Shown: positions 35,776-50,067, counted from the stretch's first letter. The stretch: DNA of 64,000 nucleotides from Ambrosia x helenae (GCA_030844895.1 JAUTDX010001482.1:1-64000), one strand, 5' to 3'. A program made the numbers and translations. The notes: a model not told the origin generated them from the sequence alone.

Positions 35776-36734
35776 GATATGATTATTTTTTATTTTGTTT
35801 ATGTCAAAGTTAGTTAAGGAAGTTGAAGGTTGGTGTGTATTTGACATTTCACTTGGACAGGCTATGTTTTTGTATAAATTGAGTTCTGAATGCATGTATT
35901 TTCAAAATAATATGCTTATTTAGCAATTGCAGATAAAAGGTGAATTAGGCTATAGTTTGCAAAACTGTGTTCAATTTTGTCATACTTTCAACAACTAAGA
36001 AATGGCATTGGTGAATTCAAGTCAGTGTGATCGCTTTCAGGATATACAAGTTAATGACAGTGGTAATGATGATGGTAAACACAGAAGGCCATAAAAGTAA
36101 ACTGCATAACAACGTAGAGAAATGAAGAACATCCATAGGGAAACGAGTACTAAAAATATAGGGGAATAGAGAAATGAAGCCGGTAGGAGAGTTGGCACAA
36201 AGATACGTCTGTTTTGTGGGTTCTAAAAGACTCGGTAGGAGAGTTGGCACAAAGATACGTCTGTTTCGTGGGTTCTAAAAGACTTATTATAGAAAATAAT
36301 TATATGATCTAAAGAGAGATTATATTAGTACTTCTAAAGAGCCACCGACATAAGGGTTTTTTTTTTCGTGAGGCGATGTTACCCAGGTTTCAGGGGCGCA
36401 ACTTCATAGGGGCGGGAGGGGGCGCCTGACCCTCCGAAATTTTCGCTTAGAAGTTCCGATTATATAGTATCAGTATAGAATTTTTTTGGCATATACGGTT
36501 TCGATACCCCACAACCAGTGACTTCCGACCCCCTGAGATTTTCGTTCAAGCTTCGCCATTGCTAGGTTCGAACCATTGAACTCTTACCCTTAACTAGACC
36601 AGCAAGCGCCCACCCCACCAGGGAGATAAGTTATATAACTTAAAGAAGGAAAAAGATTGCACCAAATACAAGTTAGAAAATCGAAAACCAAATAAATAAC
36701 AGATATGGTTTTTGTTCCTATATAGACTTTTTTT
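35776..36734. other. Unassigned AT-rich stretch with 52-bp duplication (U3a)
   Basis: Contains the duplication from 36182 and the GC-richer block at about 36350-36615. Open frames here are short and have no recognised relatives. Confidence 0.55.
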
Positions 36735-37811
36735 TTAATTCAGTTCTTAATTAGATGTAATCTCAGCTTTCATGGAAAACTTCAGACTTCAAGTGTTAGT
36801 TTGAAAAAAATAAGAGAAAAAACGGTAGAACAATGAAAATTGATTAATACCAATAAAATTGTAAACAACAATAAAAATACTATGAACAATCAACATCTAA
36901 TTACAAACAGAACTTGCTGCTTGAATAGGCGGCTATGCTGGCCGTGCTAACCAGTGGTGAATCAAAGAATTTTTTTTATAACATCTCATATCCAACCATG
37001 GAGATAAATTTTTTTTATACGCGAATTTTTTGGGTATAATCAAGTCAGCGTCTTGTATAATATTACAACACAAATTCTTGACATAAATTCGGATTAAATT
37101 TCAGCTTCTATACATAAATTGGGTATAATGAATGATCTATAATCAAATAAGCATCTTTTATAATATTACAACTCAAATCCTTGACATAAATTCGGATTAA
37201 ACTTTTGCTTCTATACATAAATTCGGAAAAAGAATGACTGTAATAGACTGAAACAGCCACATTGCTTGCTACATTTGCGTGCCGCCCAATCACCGCCTGC
37301 CCGGTATCATGTCACTGCATGTCCGGTTTTCCCTTGGAGCAGCTAGGCACCATGCCAAAACCGGCATGCAAACCTTGTCCTAAGCTTAAAGCGACGCACC
37401 TTGTAGCATGCTGCACAAGCACACAATTCATTAATAACTTATCACGGTGAGAGACTAATGTGTTAGTTGTGCGTAAATATTAAGTCCATTTATACCAGGA
37501 AGGAGATATCTTCAATACGCTTTGAGCAATCAACATGCTATGATCCGATCCACACGATGGAGAGAGATCGATGAACACTGTGAGCGGATTTATAGCTGAC
37601 ACACAATTCAAATACAAAAAATGGTCAGTACACTTTCGAAACAGAATAATATTTACAGCTCAATTTATAATTATAGAACAAACAGGAAAACAGCTTACAT
37701 GGACAGAGAATCAGATATCTCATCTTGACCTGTATTAGGGCAGGCTGCTGCGGCCTCCTTGAAGTGAGAAGTGATGATATGCGAAGTATAGGCAAGCATC
37801 CTATATATAGT
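36735..37811 (-). other. Conserved block, possible degenerate transcription unit (U3a)
   Basis: Same structure as in U2; the TATA-like word is at 37801-37810. Differences from U2 are few. Confidence 0.35.
37262..37450 (+). CDS. 62-codon cysteine-rich open frame (U3a), unknown
   Basis: Identical in DNA to the U1 and U2 copies. Confidence 0.3.
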   Translation: MLATFACRPITACPVSCHCMSGFPLEQLGTMPKPACKPCPKLKATHLVACCTSTQFINNLSR

Positions 37812-40735
37812 TGAGGTAGCTGGGTAAACCCTAATCTGTATTTGCGTTATAATCCCTTAAGTTAGATGTCCTTTCAGATAAAACTCTACTATTATATGAT
37901 ATAGCCATTTTTACATGTCTATGTTCAATGAACGATTATGTAATTAATTTCTAAACATGAAATATTTGTAAACACTACATTTCTAAGATATAAGAAATTT
38001 GTGGATGTACATGGATTTATGGAACACATATGTTTGTATCGGCAACCGACTTTATAAGAACGGAAGCTTAAAATTTTATTCCGCGAGTGTGACTCAATTT
38101 AGTACCACCTCAAATTTGCTTTACGTAAACATCTTCTCTAGCTATGAGGTGTGGCGCTAGACACAATCATGTAGAAAACCAAAAGGTGGTGGAACAAAGA
38201 TTAGTCACAATCAATAGATATAAAAGCCCGCGATCATCACTACTAAAAAAGACTAATTAGCATCTGTGAAATTGTCAATGGACAAACGTTTATATATTAA
38301 TAACCAAATAATTGTTGACTGATTACAAAGATTCATTGTTAAGTAGTTACGGAAGACATATTATCTTTAATCTTGACCTAATTGTAGTGTATTGAGAGCA
38401 GGCGGCCATGAAATTAATGATTTTAGATTTAAAGATAGACATTGGATGTGTATTTGAGAAGGTCGGGTAAGTAGGTAAATACTAATCCGAATTTGCACTA
38501 AAACCCCTGAAATTAGATGTCTTATAATATAGAACTCAAACTGTCCTGAGATATAGGCGTTTTTTGTTTGAATAATGAAGTTATTATTATATACAAAAGA
38601 AAAGACTAATCTTCTTATTAATTTTAAGGGGGTGCCCGATATCAAAGACTGGTCTTCGCAACAAAATTGCACTCCATTACAATTGTAGTATTTGAACAAA
38701 AATAAAACACATCAATGTTCAATTAGAGATCATTTATTTTACTTCTAAAGTAAAATATATTGTGAACAATGCAGGTGCAAGATACGAAAATGTAGTAGAT
38801 GTATGTAGATTTACTTAACACATATGCGTATTTAGGTTAAAAATATACAATAATTAAAACATCCATATGATAAATGAATTGAAGCCTAAAAATCTAAAAT
38901 AGTGTATGTCATGTGTGGGTAATTAAACTCGCCACCCTAAATTTGCATCTCATAAACCAATTAGAAGGTGATTTGTTGAATGGCATTCCATGTTTTCTTT
39001 TCTATGTAATGAGTTGTAACGCAAGCATGTAGGAAACCAAAAGGTGATGGAACATTGATTACCCGCGATTAATAGATATGAAACTGATTCGATATTTAGT
39101 ATATCTAATAAGAGACTAAGATATGTTTAATTCTAAAGGGACAAAGTTTATTCACAACCAAAGATACATTCTTGAGAAATTCTTAGTGAAGTAGTGAGGA
39201 GAGATATATAATCACTAATTTGTCACTAATATTTAGTACTTACCAACAAATGAAGATAAATGATGATTTATATTCCATCAAATCAAAAATTGATATATAA
39301 TTTCCAATTTGTTATGACATAAGGCCTACTTAAACCCTCACTAAGCCTAGACCCGATCAATTTCCTAGACCCAACCAAAGGCTTTACTTTTGTATGATTT
39401 GCCAGGTATGTTTGGTTTTTGTTGTTGTAAATTTGTTATATTTTGGCACCAAAGCTACTATATCGATTATAATGCCTGAAAGTAAATGTCTTTTCATTTC
39501 CAAACTCTAATTATTGTACGATATAGACATTTTTTATTGAAGAATGAAATTATTATAGATTTGCTAATGACACGTGGCAATCTTTGGAATCGTTTATTAT
39601 ACTAGAGATACAAAAGACTATTCTTGTTATTAAATTTACATTCCATAATTATTGTACTCTTCGAACCAAAAATAAAGCAAATCTATGTTCAATTAGAGAT
39701 CATTTATTTTACTTCTAAACTAAAAAGTATTGTGAACATTATAAGGACAAGATCGGACAAGTTGTGGATGTAGGTAGATATATGTAACACATATGTGTAT
39801 TTAGGTTAAAAGTCTATCGTAACTAAAACAACATTTATATTATAGAAGAACTGAAGCGTAAAATTGTAAACCCCGATGGTAGGTAAACTCGCCGCCCTAA
39901 ATTTGCATCTCATAACCTATTAGATGGTAATTTCTTGAATGAAATTCAACGTTTCCTTTTCTAGCTACCGAGTTGTGATGCAACCGTGTAAAATATAGAA
40001 AGGTTATGGAACATTGATTAGTCACAATTAATAGATATGAACGTGAATTCGATCTCAGTACTTTTGATAAAAGACTAAGATCCGTTAAATATTCAAAGGA
40101 AAAAGGTGTATTCACAACCAAGAATGCTATGTTGAGTAATTCGTAGTGAAGGGATAAATTCGTACTTGAGGGCCCTAGTCAATATTTGCATTATGACTCT
40201 TGGAGTTGAATGCCTTTTCATATGGAACTCAACTATAATAGGAGACAGGATTTTTTTATGTTTGTAAGATATAGGAAATCCATGTACACGAATTATATAA
40301 CATACGCGTATTTAGGATAAAAATTTATGATAACGTGAACCATGATCCAATTACGTGGCAACTGAATCTTATAATTACTATACGTATCGAGTGTTGGTCA
40401 ACTCGACCCATCACCCAAAATTTACATTAAATAAGCCAATCAACAGGTCCGGTCAACTAGAGTAAATAGGTGAGGCAAGGGCTTAGAGACCCCAAAAATA
40501 AGGGCCCATTCTCTCGAAAAAAAATATTTATTACTAGGCCACGTTGCATTCAAGAATTCATTGGACAAGGGGTGTATGGGGTGCTTTTGTAACCAATTGG
40601 TGGGCACCCCGAGTAGTCGGAAAATCTGTTTGTTGGCCGTTAGAAAAAAGCATTGGCCAAATCTGATAGAATAATCGATGATACCACAGGAACAAGGAAT
40701 TAAGGCCACATCATCTGCTGAAATCATCTTTGACA
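37690..40735. repeat. Series of degenerate modules (U3a)
   Basis: Equivalent to 7335-10545 but with a single copy of the 206-bp segment. It has more differences from U1 and U2 than the conserved block to its left, starting near 38080. The change in divergence level within one unit suggests an exchange or conversion boundary. Confidence 0.6.
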
Positions 40736-40827
40736 CAACCACAACCACAACCACAACCATTAGCCGCATCCATTCCCCATAGCGAGGGACATACACATAG
40801 TGTATTTACAAGAAATAATTATATATT

Positions 40828-41307
40828 TTTTAGTGCACTTCGTGTATGTCCCCAGCTAGTGATCGGTCCGTAATAGTCGTAGGCATGATTGTATAGCATT
40901 TTAGATGTTATCGAGTTGCTTTATAGTGTTTATATAGGCGTAGGGGTATTTTAAGAATTTATTGTGTAACATACACCTCCTTTTTGATCTCATACATGCC
41001 CCCCCCCCCCCACATGTATGAGAGTCATACATGTACCCCCCCCCCCTCCCCTCCACATGTATGAAAGTCATAAGTGTGATGTCATGGAGGTGTATGAAGG
41101 AGTAGTATAAATACCCCATGTCTTAGCTTATTTGTAACTTTTGCCTAACTTTGCCATTTCCTAATACAAGTGCAATCCTTTGTGTGTGCGCTCTCATATT
41201 ATTGTAACTTTTGCCTAACTTTGCCATTTCCTAATACAACTAACCGGATCGTTGATTCTGCCCTTGATCCGATACGCGCGATATTCAATTCTTGTGTTGA
41301 TCCTACA
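40828..41307 (+). repeat. Solo copia-type LTR (U3a)
   Basis: The first dinucleotide has mutated from TG to TT. The right end CCTACA and both ATATT flanks remain. Two long C tracts (near 40989 and 41036) have expanded differently from those in U1 and U2. Confidence 0.88.
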
Positions 41308-42197
41308 ATATTTATTAAACTCTGAGGACCAAAAATATATGCAAAGCACATGGACCAACTATGCAATTAACTTGAGTAAATATTAACACACACATGTATA
41401 TATACAAATACACAAATGAACGTATAAATTAATACCCTCATACAGATGCACATATCTTTATCCACATACAAAAATAAACATAAACATAACCATACCCATA
41501 CACATAACAAATATTTACCTTATTAACCTAACAATTAAAAAACAAACCACCATAAACCGTAACAATCTAACAAATACAACTAACAACTTAACTTTGTAAA
41601 AAGTTAGAAACTTAAACTTTTCATGATGGTATGGTTGTGGTGGCAGTGTGGGTGATTTACTAGCAGTGATGTGGTAATATTAACCGTGCAGCTCGATAGA
41701 AAAGGAAGAGAAACGTAAAGACGAGGATGAAGCAGCATTAGGTTTTTAACCATAGTAAAGATGGCATGTGTCGGTAAATTTTCTGCAACTTGTATAATGG
41801 TTTGAATGTTTGTGTGAGATCCGTTACAAATATATGCGACCTAGGATTTCGGTCGGTAACACCTTTGGATGTTAACTATATGATCCAAATCGGCCACCAT
41901 GCCTCTTGATTTGTAATTTGATTGGTGTTATTACACAAAGTTATTTTATGTCATAACATCTCATTTTAATTATAGGACTTCACTATTTTGCTTTCATTTT
42001 CTCTATATTGACTGCCAACAAGTTTTGTAAAATCTTATTAGATTGGTTTAATTACACACAGTTATATTAGGTCATGTATAACATATAATTTTGTTATGAA
42101 AAACATGTCGATACACTCTTAGTGATTCTCAAGTTGATTGTTATGATACAGTCTACATAAACCAAAGATAGATCAAGCATTTTCGAAGTATATAAAT

Positions 42198-42376
42198 ATT
42201 ACATTACATTACTTCACATACATTATATTACATCACATTACATTACATCATATTACATCACATTACATCACATACATTACATCACATACATTATATTACA
42301 TCATATTACATCATATTACACACATTACATCACATTACATCATATTACATCACATTACATCACATTACATCACATT
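42198..42376. repeat. (ATTACATCAC)n minisatellite (U3a)
   Basis: Repeat order differs from U1 and U2; it includes ACTTCACATACAT and a truncated ATTACACAC unit. Confidence 0.95.
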
Positions 42377-42434
42377 TTGGGGTATGACAAATTAAAAAAT
42401 AAATTATTAACTTAGGCCATAACTTTTTCTAATA

Positions 42435-42784
42435 GGAGTAATGGGTTAAAATAATCCCAACTATCAGTTATTGGCCGTCACCAATCTCAACTAAGGAAAT
42501 CTGTGCTCATGGTCCAACCTTTTAACATATTATACAAACGGACCGTGACTAACATTTTGTACACCGTTTAACAATCAACTATTAACCACTACCGGTCCAA
42601 ACTGATGTGGCATGCTAGTGTGGTAAATTCCCTCTTGAGTATCAAATTCTTCCTTAGTATTTTTGTATTTATGATCCGTTAGTGGACAATATGTTAAAAG
42701 GTGGGACCGTCAACACACATTTTGTTTGTTGGGACTCTTGGTGGTCTATTGCTAATGGTTGGGATTATACAAATTCAATACTCC
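42435..42784. mobile_element. Mutator-type foldback MITE (U3a)
   Basis: About 350 bp with intact GGAGTAATGG and ATACTCC ends. Confidence 0.83.
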
Positions 42785-43292
42785 TTTGTAATATGACAAA
42801 TCTTAAAATGTAAACTACATTATATATTCAAAACCACTAGTAGGGTTTTGCATGTAAGGACACAAAAACTTGGTTTGTAAATGGTAGCACACATAGTTTT
42901 AGACTCAAAGTTTAAATCTTAAACCAATTGCAGTGGAAATTAAAGTATTTGTATGACAACTCATCAAAACACTTGAACCAAATAAAACGTCAACTAATGT
43001 TCTAACACGGTAACTAACGCCTTCAGCCAAGGAACCACCATTGAGACCTCAACACATCCACTGATTTCAAATGCATGTTTTATAGTAATAAAGTAATGGT
43101 TACAAAGAGTTCGATGAAATCATCTTTTGAAAATAGTTTACCATCTACAGCTTTAAGACTCTATCATACAATTCAAAGAAAATTTACGTGCCTATCAAAT
43201 CACCACTACATCGTCTATGTCAAAATTGTCATGTCATCTTCTATAAGGCCATCAATTAGCATCGTTTACTCATCAAATGACATCTATATTTA

Positions 43293-44655
43293 GAGGCAGT
43301 TCTTTGTTTCTATATGTAATATCATTTTTCATGATGGAAACTTTGAAAAAATAAAAGTAATTGATATCAATACATCGTAAACAATACAAAAAAAAAAAAA
43401 AAAATTGTGAACTATCAAGTTACAATCAGAACTCCTAGGATGTATACTCAGCCCAACTCACCAACAGAGCGGTAACGGCTATTTGGACAAGGCTTTGTCA
43501 ATGTTGCTGCTTAATTGGCAGCCACACTGGCAGTGCTGATGCAAGTTATATATCTATTTGTTTTGAGTGATGAAGTAAACATCCATGTAACAACAACCAA
43601 TCTTGCGATTGTTGAGAAAATACCACCTTAAAAAGGATAATTACCCCGAACAAGCAAAGGACGGATGACTAGTTAATTAACTTGTTTACACAGATGTACT
43701 CGGCATCTACAGTCCGCAAACCAGCACATTTGACATCCAAAACATACGCGAATTTTTTTTTTTTCATAATTTCACATCCAAAACATGGTAAATGTATCAA
43801 GTCAAGTCAGCATCTTTTTTATAATATTACAGCACAAACTCTTTGACGTAAATTCAGATTGAACTTTAGCTTCTATACATAAATTGGGCATAATCAAGTC
43901 AGCGTCTTGTATATATTACAACACAAATTCTTGACATAAATTCGGATTAAATTTCAGCTTCTATACATAAATTGGGTATAATGAATGATCTATAATCAAA
44001 TCAGCATCTTTTATAATATTACAACTCAAATCCTTGACATAAATTCGGATTAAACTTTAGCTTCTATACATAAATTCGGAAAAAGAATGACTGTATTAGA
44101 CTGAAACAGCCACATTGCTTGCTACGTTTGCGTGCCGCCCAATCACCGCCTGCCCGGTATCATGTCACTGCATGTCCGGTTTTCCCTTGGAGCAGCTAGG
44201 CACCATGCCAAAACCTGCATGCAAACCTTGTCCTAAGCTGAAAGCGACGCACCTTGTAGCATGCTGCACAAGTACACAATTCATTAATAACTTATCACGG
44301 TGAGAGACTAATGTGTTAGTTGTGCGTAAATATTAAGTCCATTTATACCAGGAAGGAGATATCTTCAATACGCTTTGAGCAATCAACATGCTATGATCCG
44401 ATCCACACGACGGAGAGAGATCGATGAACACTGTCAGAACACTTTCGAATCAGAATAATCGACAGAACAAAGGCTTGTGTAAACAAACATACAAATTATC
44501 ATACAGTTTAATCGACTTATAATTATAGAACAAACAGAAAACAGCTTACAGAGACAGAGAATCAGATATCTCATCTTGCACTGTATTAGAGCAGGCTGCT
44601 TCGGCCTCCTTGAAGTGATATGTGAGCAATAGGCAAGCATCGTATATATAGTTGA
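43293..44655 (-). other. Conserved block, longer and diverged version (U3b)
   Basis: The left part (43293-43800) aligns only loosely with U1 6340-6640. It includes a 17-base A run (43388-43404) and about 150 bp at 43620-43780 absent from the other units. The middle (43800-44400) is highly similar to the others and has three copies of the ~108-bp repeat. To the right, about 80 bp equivalent to U1 7220-7300 are replaced. The TATA-like word is GTATATATAG at 44642-44651. This copy may preserve more of the original locus. Confidence 0.35.
44115..44303 (+). CDS. 62-codon cysteine-rich open frame (U3b), unknown
   Basis: Differs from the other three copies at four third-codon positions (ACA to ACG, CCG to CCT, CTT to CTG, AGC to AGT). 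All are silent, so the predicted peptide is unchanged despite several percent divergence elsewhere in this unit. Confidence 0.32.
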   Translation: MLATFACRPITACPVSCHCMSGFPLEQLGTMPKPACKPCPKLKATHLVACCTSTQFINNLSR

Positions 44656-47600
44656 GGTCAGTGGGTAAACCCTAATCTGTATTTGCATTATAATCCCTGA
44701 AGTTAGATGTCCTTTCATATAAAACTCTACTAATATATGATATAGCCATTTTTACATGTCTATGTTCAATGAACGATTATGTAATTAATTTCTAAACAAG
44801 AAATATTTGTAAACACTACATTTCTAAGATATAAGAAATTTGTGGATGTACATGGATTTATGGAACACATATGTGTGTATCGGCACATATGTGTGTATCG
44901 GAAACCGAACTTTATAGGAACGGAAGCTTAAAATTTTATTCGGCGAGTGTGGGTCAATTAGTACCACCTTAAATTTGCTTTACATAAACATCTTCTCTAG
45001 CTACTGAGGTTGGCGCTAGACACAATCATGTAGAAAATCAAAAGGTGGTGGAACAAAGATTAGTCACAATCAATAGATATGAAAGTCTACGATCATCACT
45101 ACTAAAAAAGACTAATTAGCATCTGTGAAATTGTCAATGGACAAATGTTTATATATTAATAACCAAATAAATTGTTGACTGATTACAAAGATTCATTGTT
45201 AAGTAGTTACGGAAGATATATTATCTTTAATCTTGCCCTAAATGTACTGTATTTGGAGCAGGCGGCCATGAAATTAATGATTTTAGATTTAAAGATAGAC
45301 ATTAGATATGTATTTGAGAAGGTCGGGTAACTAGGTAAATACTAGTCCGAATTTGCATTAAAACCCCTGAAATTAAATGCCTCCTAATATAGAACTCAAC
45401 TGTCCTGAGATATAGGCATTTTTTGTTTCAATAATGAAATTATTATTATATACAAAAGAAAAGACTAATCTTCTTATTACTTTTAAGGGTGTGCCCGATA
45501 TCAAAAGACTGGTCTTCGTAACAAAATTGCACTCCATTACAATTGTAGTATTTGAACAAAAATAAAACACATCAATGTTCAATTAGATATCATTTATTTT
45601 ACTTCTAATGTAAAATATATTGTGAACAATGTAGGTGCAAGATACGGAAATGTAGTAGATGTATGTAGATTTACTTAACAAATATGCGTATTTAGATTAA
45701 AAATCTACCATAATTAAACATCCATATGATAAAGGAATTGAAGCCTAAAATTGTATATGTCATGTGTGGGTAATTAAACTCGCCACCCTAAATTTGCATC
45801 TCATAAACCAATTAGAAGGTGATTTGTTGAATGGCATTCCATGTTTTCTTTTCTATGTGATGAGTTGTGACGCAAGCATGTAGGAAATCAAAAGGTGATG
45901 GAACATTGATTAGCCGCGATCAATAGATATGAAACTGATTCGATCTTTAGTACATCTAATAAGAGACTAAGATCTGTTTAATTCTAAAGGGACAAGAGTT
46001 TATTCACAACCAAAGATACATTCTTGATATATGATCACTAACGCGTCACTAATATTTAGTAATTACCAACAAATGAAGATAAATGATGATTTATATTCCA
46101 TCAAATCAAAAATTGATATATAATTTCCAATTTGTTATGACATAAGGCCTGCTTACACCCTCACCATGCCTAGACCCGACCAATTGCCTAGACCCAACCA
46201 ATGGCTTTACTTTTTGTATGATTTGCTAGGTATATTTGTTTTTGTTGTTGTAAATTTGTTATATTTTGGCACCAAAGCTACTATATCGATTATAATGCCT
46301 GAAAATAAATGTCTTTTCATATCCAAACTCTAATTATTGTACGATATAGGAATTTTTTTTATTGGAGAATGAAATTATTATATCATTAGTACCCCATGTA
46401 TGACACGGGTTAAATAAATATATTTTATATTTAGTGATAAAGCAATTATAAAAAAAACACTGCTCTACTGCACGTGCTGAATAAACATACAAAAAAACAC
46501 TCGTATTCAACCCATGTATTACTCAGGGTGAATAGGTAAAATGTAATCGTTTAAACACATAAGGTCATAAATATGTTTTTAAAAACTGAACTTTGTTTCA
46601 TAATTCACTTATTATGACATTAACTTTTTTTATTTATTATTAGGTTAGAAACATGTATTTTACACGAATTAGACTAATAAAATATTAAATAGTTATTAAT
46701 AATTGAAAATATTAAGTTAAATATGTTAAAATGATGTATTAAATAGATAAGTAATAAGTGAGAAAATTAAAATTTAATATTTTTATAGCAAGTGAAGTAA
46801 ACAATATTTAAATGTTATTATTTTATGGGAGAGATAAACATGAAAATAATTCTTTAATATTTTATATATTTAATTAATAAGAAATAGACTAAAAACATAA
46901 GGAGTAATATTTCTGTCTATTATATTGTAAAGATAAAGATTAAAATTAGAAGAAATTTAATAATATTAAAATTAAAATTGGGAGAATAAATTTGCTAATG
47001 ACACATGGCATTCTTTGGAATCGTTTTCATACTAGAGATACAAAAGACTAGTCTTGTTATTAAATTTACATATCATAATTATTGTACTCTTCGAACAAAA
47101 AATAAAGCAAATCTATGTTCAATTAGAGATCATTTATTTTACTTCTAAACTAAAAAGTATTGTGAACATTATAAGGACAAGATCGGAAAAGTTGTGGATG
47201 TAAGTAGATTTATGTAACACATATGTGTATTTAGATTAAAAGTCTATCGTAACTTAAACAACATCTATATTATAAAAGAACTGAAGCGTAAAATTGCTAA
47301 CCTCGATGGTAGGTAAACTCGCCGCCCTAAATTTGCATCTCATAACCTATTAGATGGTAATTTGTTGAATGAAATTCAACGTTTCCTTTTCTAGCTACCG
47401 ATTTGTGATGCAACCGTGTAAAATATAAAAAGGCTATGGAACATTGATTAGTCACAATTAATAGATATGAAAGTGAATTCGATCTTCAGTGCTTCTGATA
47501 AAAGACTAAGATACGTGAAATAATCAAAGGACAAAAGTGTATTCACAACCAAGAATGCAATGTTGAGAAATTCGTAGTGAAGCAGTGAAGGGAGAAATTC

Positions 47601-48180
47601 GTACTTGAGGGCCCTAATCAATATTTGCTGACTCTTGGAGTTGAATGCCTTTTCATATGGAACTCAACTATCATAGGAGACAGGATTATTTATGTTTGTA
47701 AGATATATAGGAAATCCATGTACACGAATTATATAACATACGCGTATTTAGGATAAAAATCTATGATAACGTGAACCATGATCCAATTACATGGCAACTG
47801 AATCTTATAATTGTACTATACGTATCGAGTGTAGGTCAACTCGACTCATCACCCAAAATTTACATTAAATAAGCCAATCAACAGGTCCGGTCAACTAGAG
47901 TAAATAGGTGAGGCAAAGGGCCTAGAGACCCAAAAATAAGGACCCATTCTCTGGAAAAAGCAAATATTTATTACCAGGCCATGTTGCATTCAAGAATTCA
48001 TTGGACAAGGGTGTATGGGGTACTTTTGTAATTAATTGGTGGGTACCCCGAGTAGTCGGGAAATCTGTTTGTTGGCCGTTTTCAAAACGTGGGCCAAATC
48101 TGATAGAATAATCGATACCACATGAACAAGGAATTAAGGCCACATCATCTTTGACACAACCACAACCACAACCATCAGCC
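44570..48180. repeat. Series of degenerate modules (U3b)
   Basis: Same order as elsewhere, interrupted by a private insertion at 46386-46990. It has a single copy of the 206-bp segment. A 17-bp direct repeat, CACATATGTGTGTATCG, occurs near 44874 and 44885. Confidence 0.6.
46386..46990 (-). mobile_element. Private AT-rich insertion, Helitron-like end (U3b)
   Basis: Absent at the same site in U1, U2 and U3a (each reads ATTATTATAGATTTGC). On the minus strand its end reads ACCCGTGTCATACATGGGG followed by TACTAA and then T, which resembles a Helitron 3' hairpin plus CTRR terminus. A second such hairpin-like word, CCCATGTATTACTCAGGG, lies at about 46514. The other end does not show a clean TC after A, so the element may be decayed or nested. 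No open frame. Confidence 0.4.
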
Positions 48181-48230
48181 GCATCCATTTCCCATAGCCA
48201 GGGACATACACATAGTGTATTTACAAGGAA

Positions 48231-48638
48231 TGATTGTATAGCGTTTTAGATGTTATCGAGTTGCTTTACAGTGTTTATATAGGCTAAGGGTATTTTAGGA
48301 ATTTATTGTATAACATACACCTCCTTTGTTATCTCATACATGTGCCCCCCACATGTATGAGAGTCATACATGTACCCCCCCCCCCATGTATGAAAGTCAT
48401 AAGTGTGATGTCATGGAGGTGTATGAAGGAGTAGTATAAATACCCCATGCCTTAGCTTATTTGTAACTTTTGCCTAACTTTGCCATTTCCTAATACAAGT
48501 GGAATTCTTTGTGTGTGTGCTCTCATATTATTATTATTATCTTATCCATAAACACCCACCTATAACAACTACCCGGATCGTTGATTCCACCCTTGATCCG
48601 ATACGCGCGTGATATTCAATTCTTGTGTCGATCCTACA
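48231..48638 (+). repeat. Solo copia-type LTR, left end deleted (U3b)
   Basis: About 90 bp including the LTR start and left ATATT are missing: AAGGAA runs directly into TGATTGTATAGCG. The right end CCTACA and right ATATT remain. The internal direct repeat seen in U1 is replaced here by ATTATTATTATCTTATCC. Confidence 0.85.
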
Positions 48639-49540
48639 ATATTTATTAAACTCTGAGGACTAACTATACAAGATATGCAAAGCAAATGGACCAACTATGC
48701 AATTAACTTGACTAAAAGTATATTAACACACACACATGTATATATGCAAATACACAAATGAACATATAAATTAATACCCTCATACAGATGCACATATCTT
48801 TATCCACATACAAAAATAAACATAACCATACGCATACACATATAAACATAACAAATATTTACCGTATTACCCTAATAGTTAAAAAACAAACCACCATAAA
48901 CCGTAAAAAATCTAACAAATACAACTAACAACTTAACTTTGTAAAAATTAGGGTTTTAAACTTTTCATGATGGTATGGTAGTGGTGGCAGTGTGGATGAT
49001 TTGGTAGCAGTGATGTGGTAATATTAACCGTGCGGCTCGATAGATAAGGAAGAGAAACGTAAAGACGGGAATGAATCAGCATTAGGTTTTTAACCATAGT
49101 ATTGATGGCATGTGTCGGTAAATTTTCTGCAACTTTTTTAATGGTTTGAATGTTTGTGTGAGATCCGTCAAAAATATATGCGACCTAGGATTTTGGTCGG
49201 TAACACCTTTGGATGTTAACTATATGATCCAAATCGGCCACCAGACCTCTTGATTTGTTATTTGATTGGTTTTGTTACACAAAGTTATTTTATATCATAA
49301 CATCTCATTTTAATTATAGGACTTCACTATTTTGCTTTCATTTTCTCTATATTGACTGCCAACGAGTTTTGTAAAGTTATTAGATTGGTTTAATTACACA
49401 CAGTTATATTAGGTCATATTGTAACATATAATTTTGTTTTGAAACACATGTCGATACACTCTTACTGATTCTCAAGTAGATTTTTATGATACAGTCTACA
49501 TAAACCAAATATAGATCAAGTATTTTCGAAGTTACTAAAT

Positions 49541-49662
49541 ATTACATTACATCACATATATTATATTACATCACATTACATCATATTACATCACATCACA
49601 TTACATTACATCACATTACATCATATTACATAACATTACATCACATTACATTACATTTTGAG
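49541..49662. repeat. (ATTACATCAC)n minisatellite (U3b)
   Basis: Shorter than in U1-U3a, about 120 bp. Confidence 0.93.
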
Positions 49663-49716
49663 GTATGACAAATTACAAAAAGAATTATTAACTTTAGGCC
49701 ATAACTTTTTCTAATA

Positions 49717-50067
49717 GGAGTAATGGGTTTAAATAATCTCAACTATGAATTATTGGCCGTCACCAATCTCAACTAAGGAAATTTGTGCTCATGGTCCCAC
49801 CTTTTAACATATTATACACCAACGGACCACGACTAGCATTTTGTACATCGTTTAACGATCAACTATTAACCACTACCGATCCAAACTGATGTGGCATGCT
49901 AGTGTGGCAAATTCCCTCTTGAGTGTCAAATTCATTCTTAGTATTTCTTCATTTATGATCCGTTAGTGGACAATACGTTAAAAGGTTGGACATCAACACA
50001 CATTTTGTTTGTTTGGACTCTTGGCGGTCAATTGTTAATAGTTGGGATTATATAAATTCAATACTCC
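49717..50067. mobile_element. Mutator-type foldback MITE (U3b)
   Basis: 351 bp, with ends conserved and internal substitutions more numerous than in U1-U3a. Confidence 0.83.

Larger units (their letters stand above)
30522..43292. repeat. Array unit U3a, truncated on the right
   Basis: Collinear with U1 positions 1 to about 13095. It then switches abruptly at about 43292, within CATCTATATT, to sequence that corresponds to about U1 6340. Near 35772 it lacks roughly 300 bp present in U2 (about 20429-20735). It has only one copy of the segment that is tandemly duplicated in U1 and U2. Confidence 0.92.
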
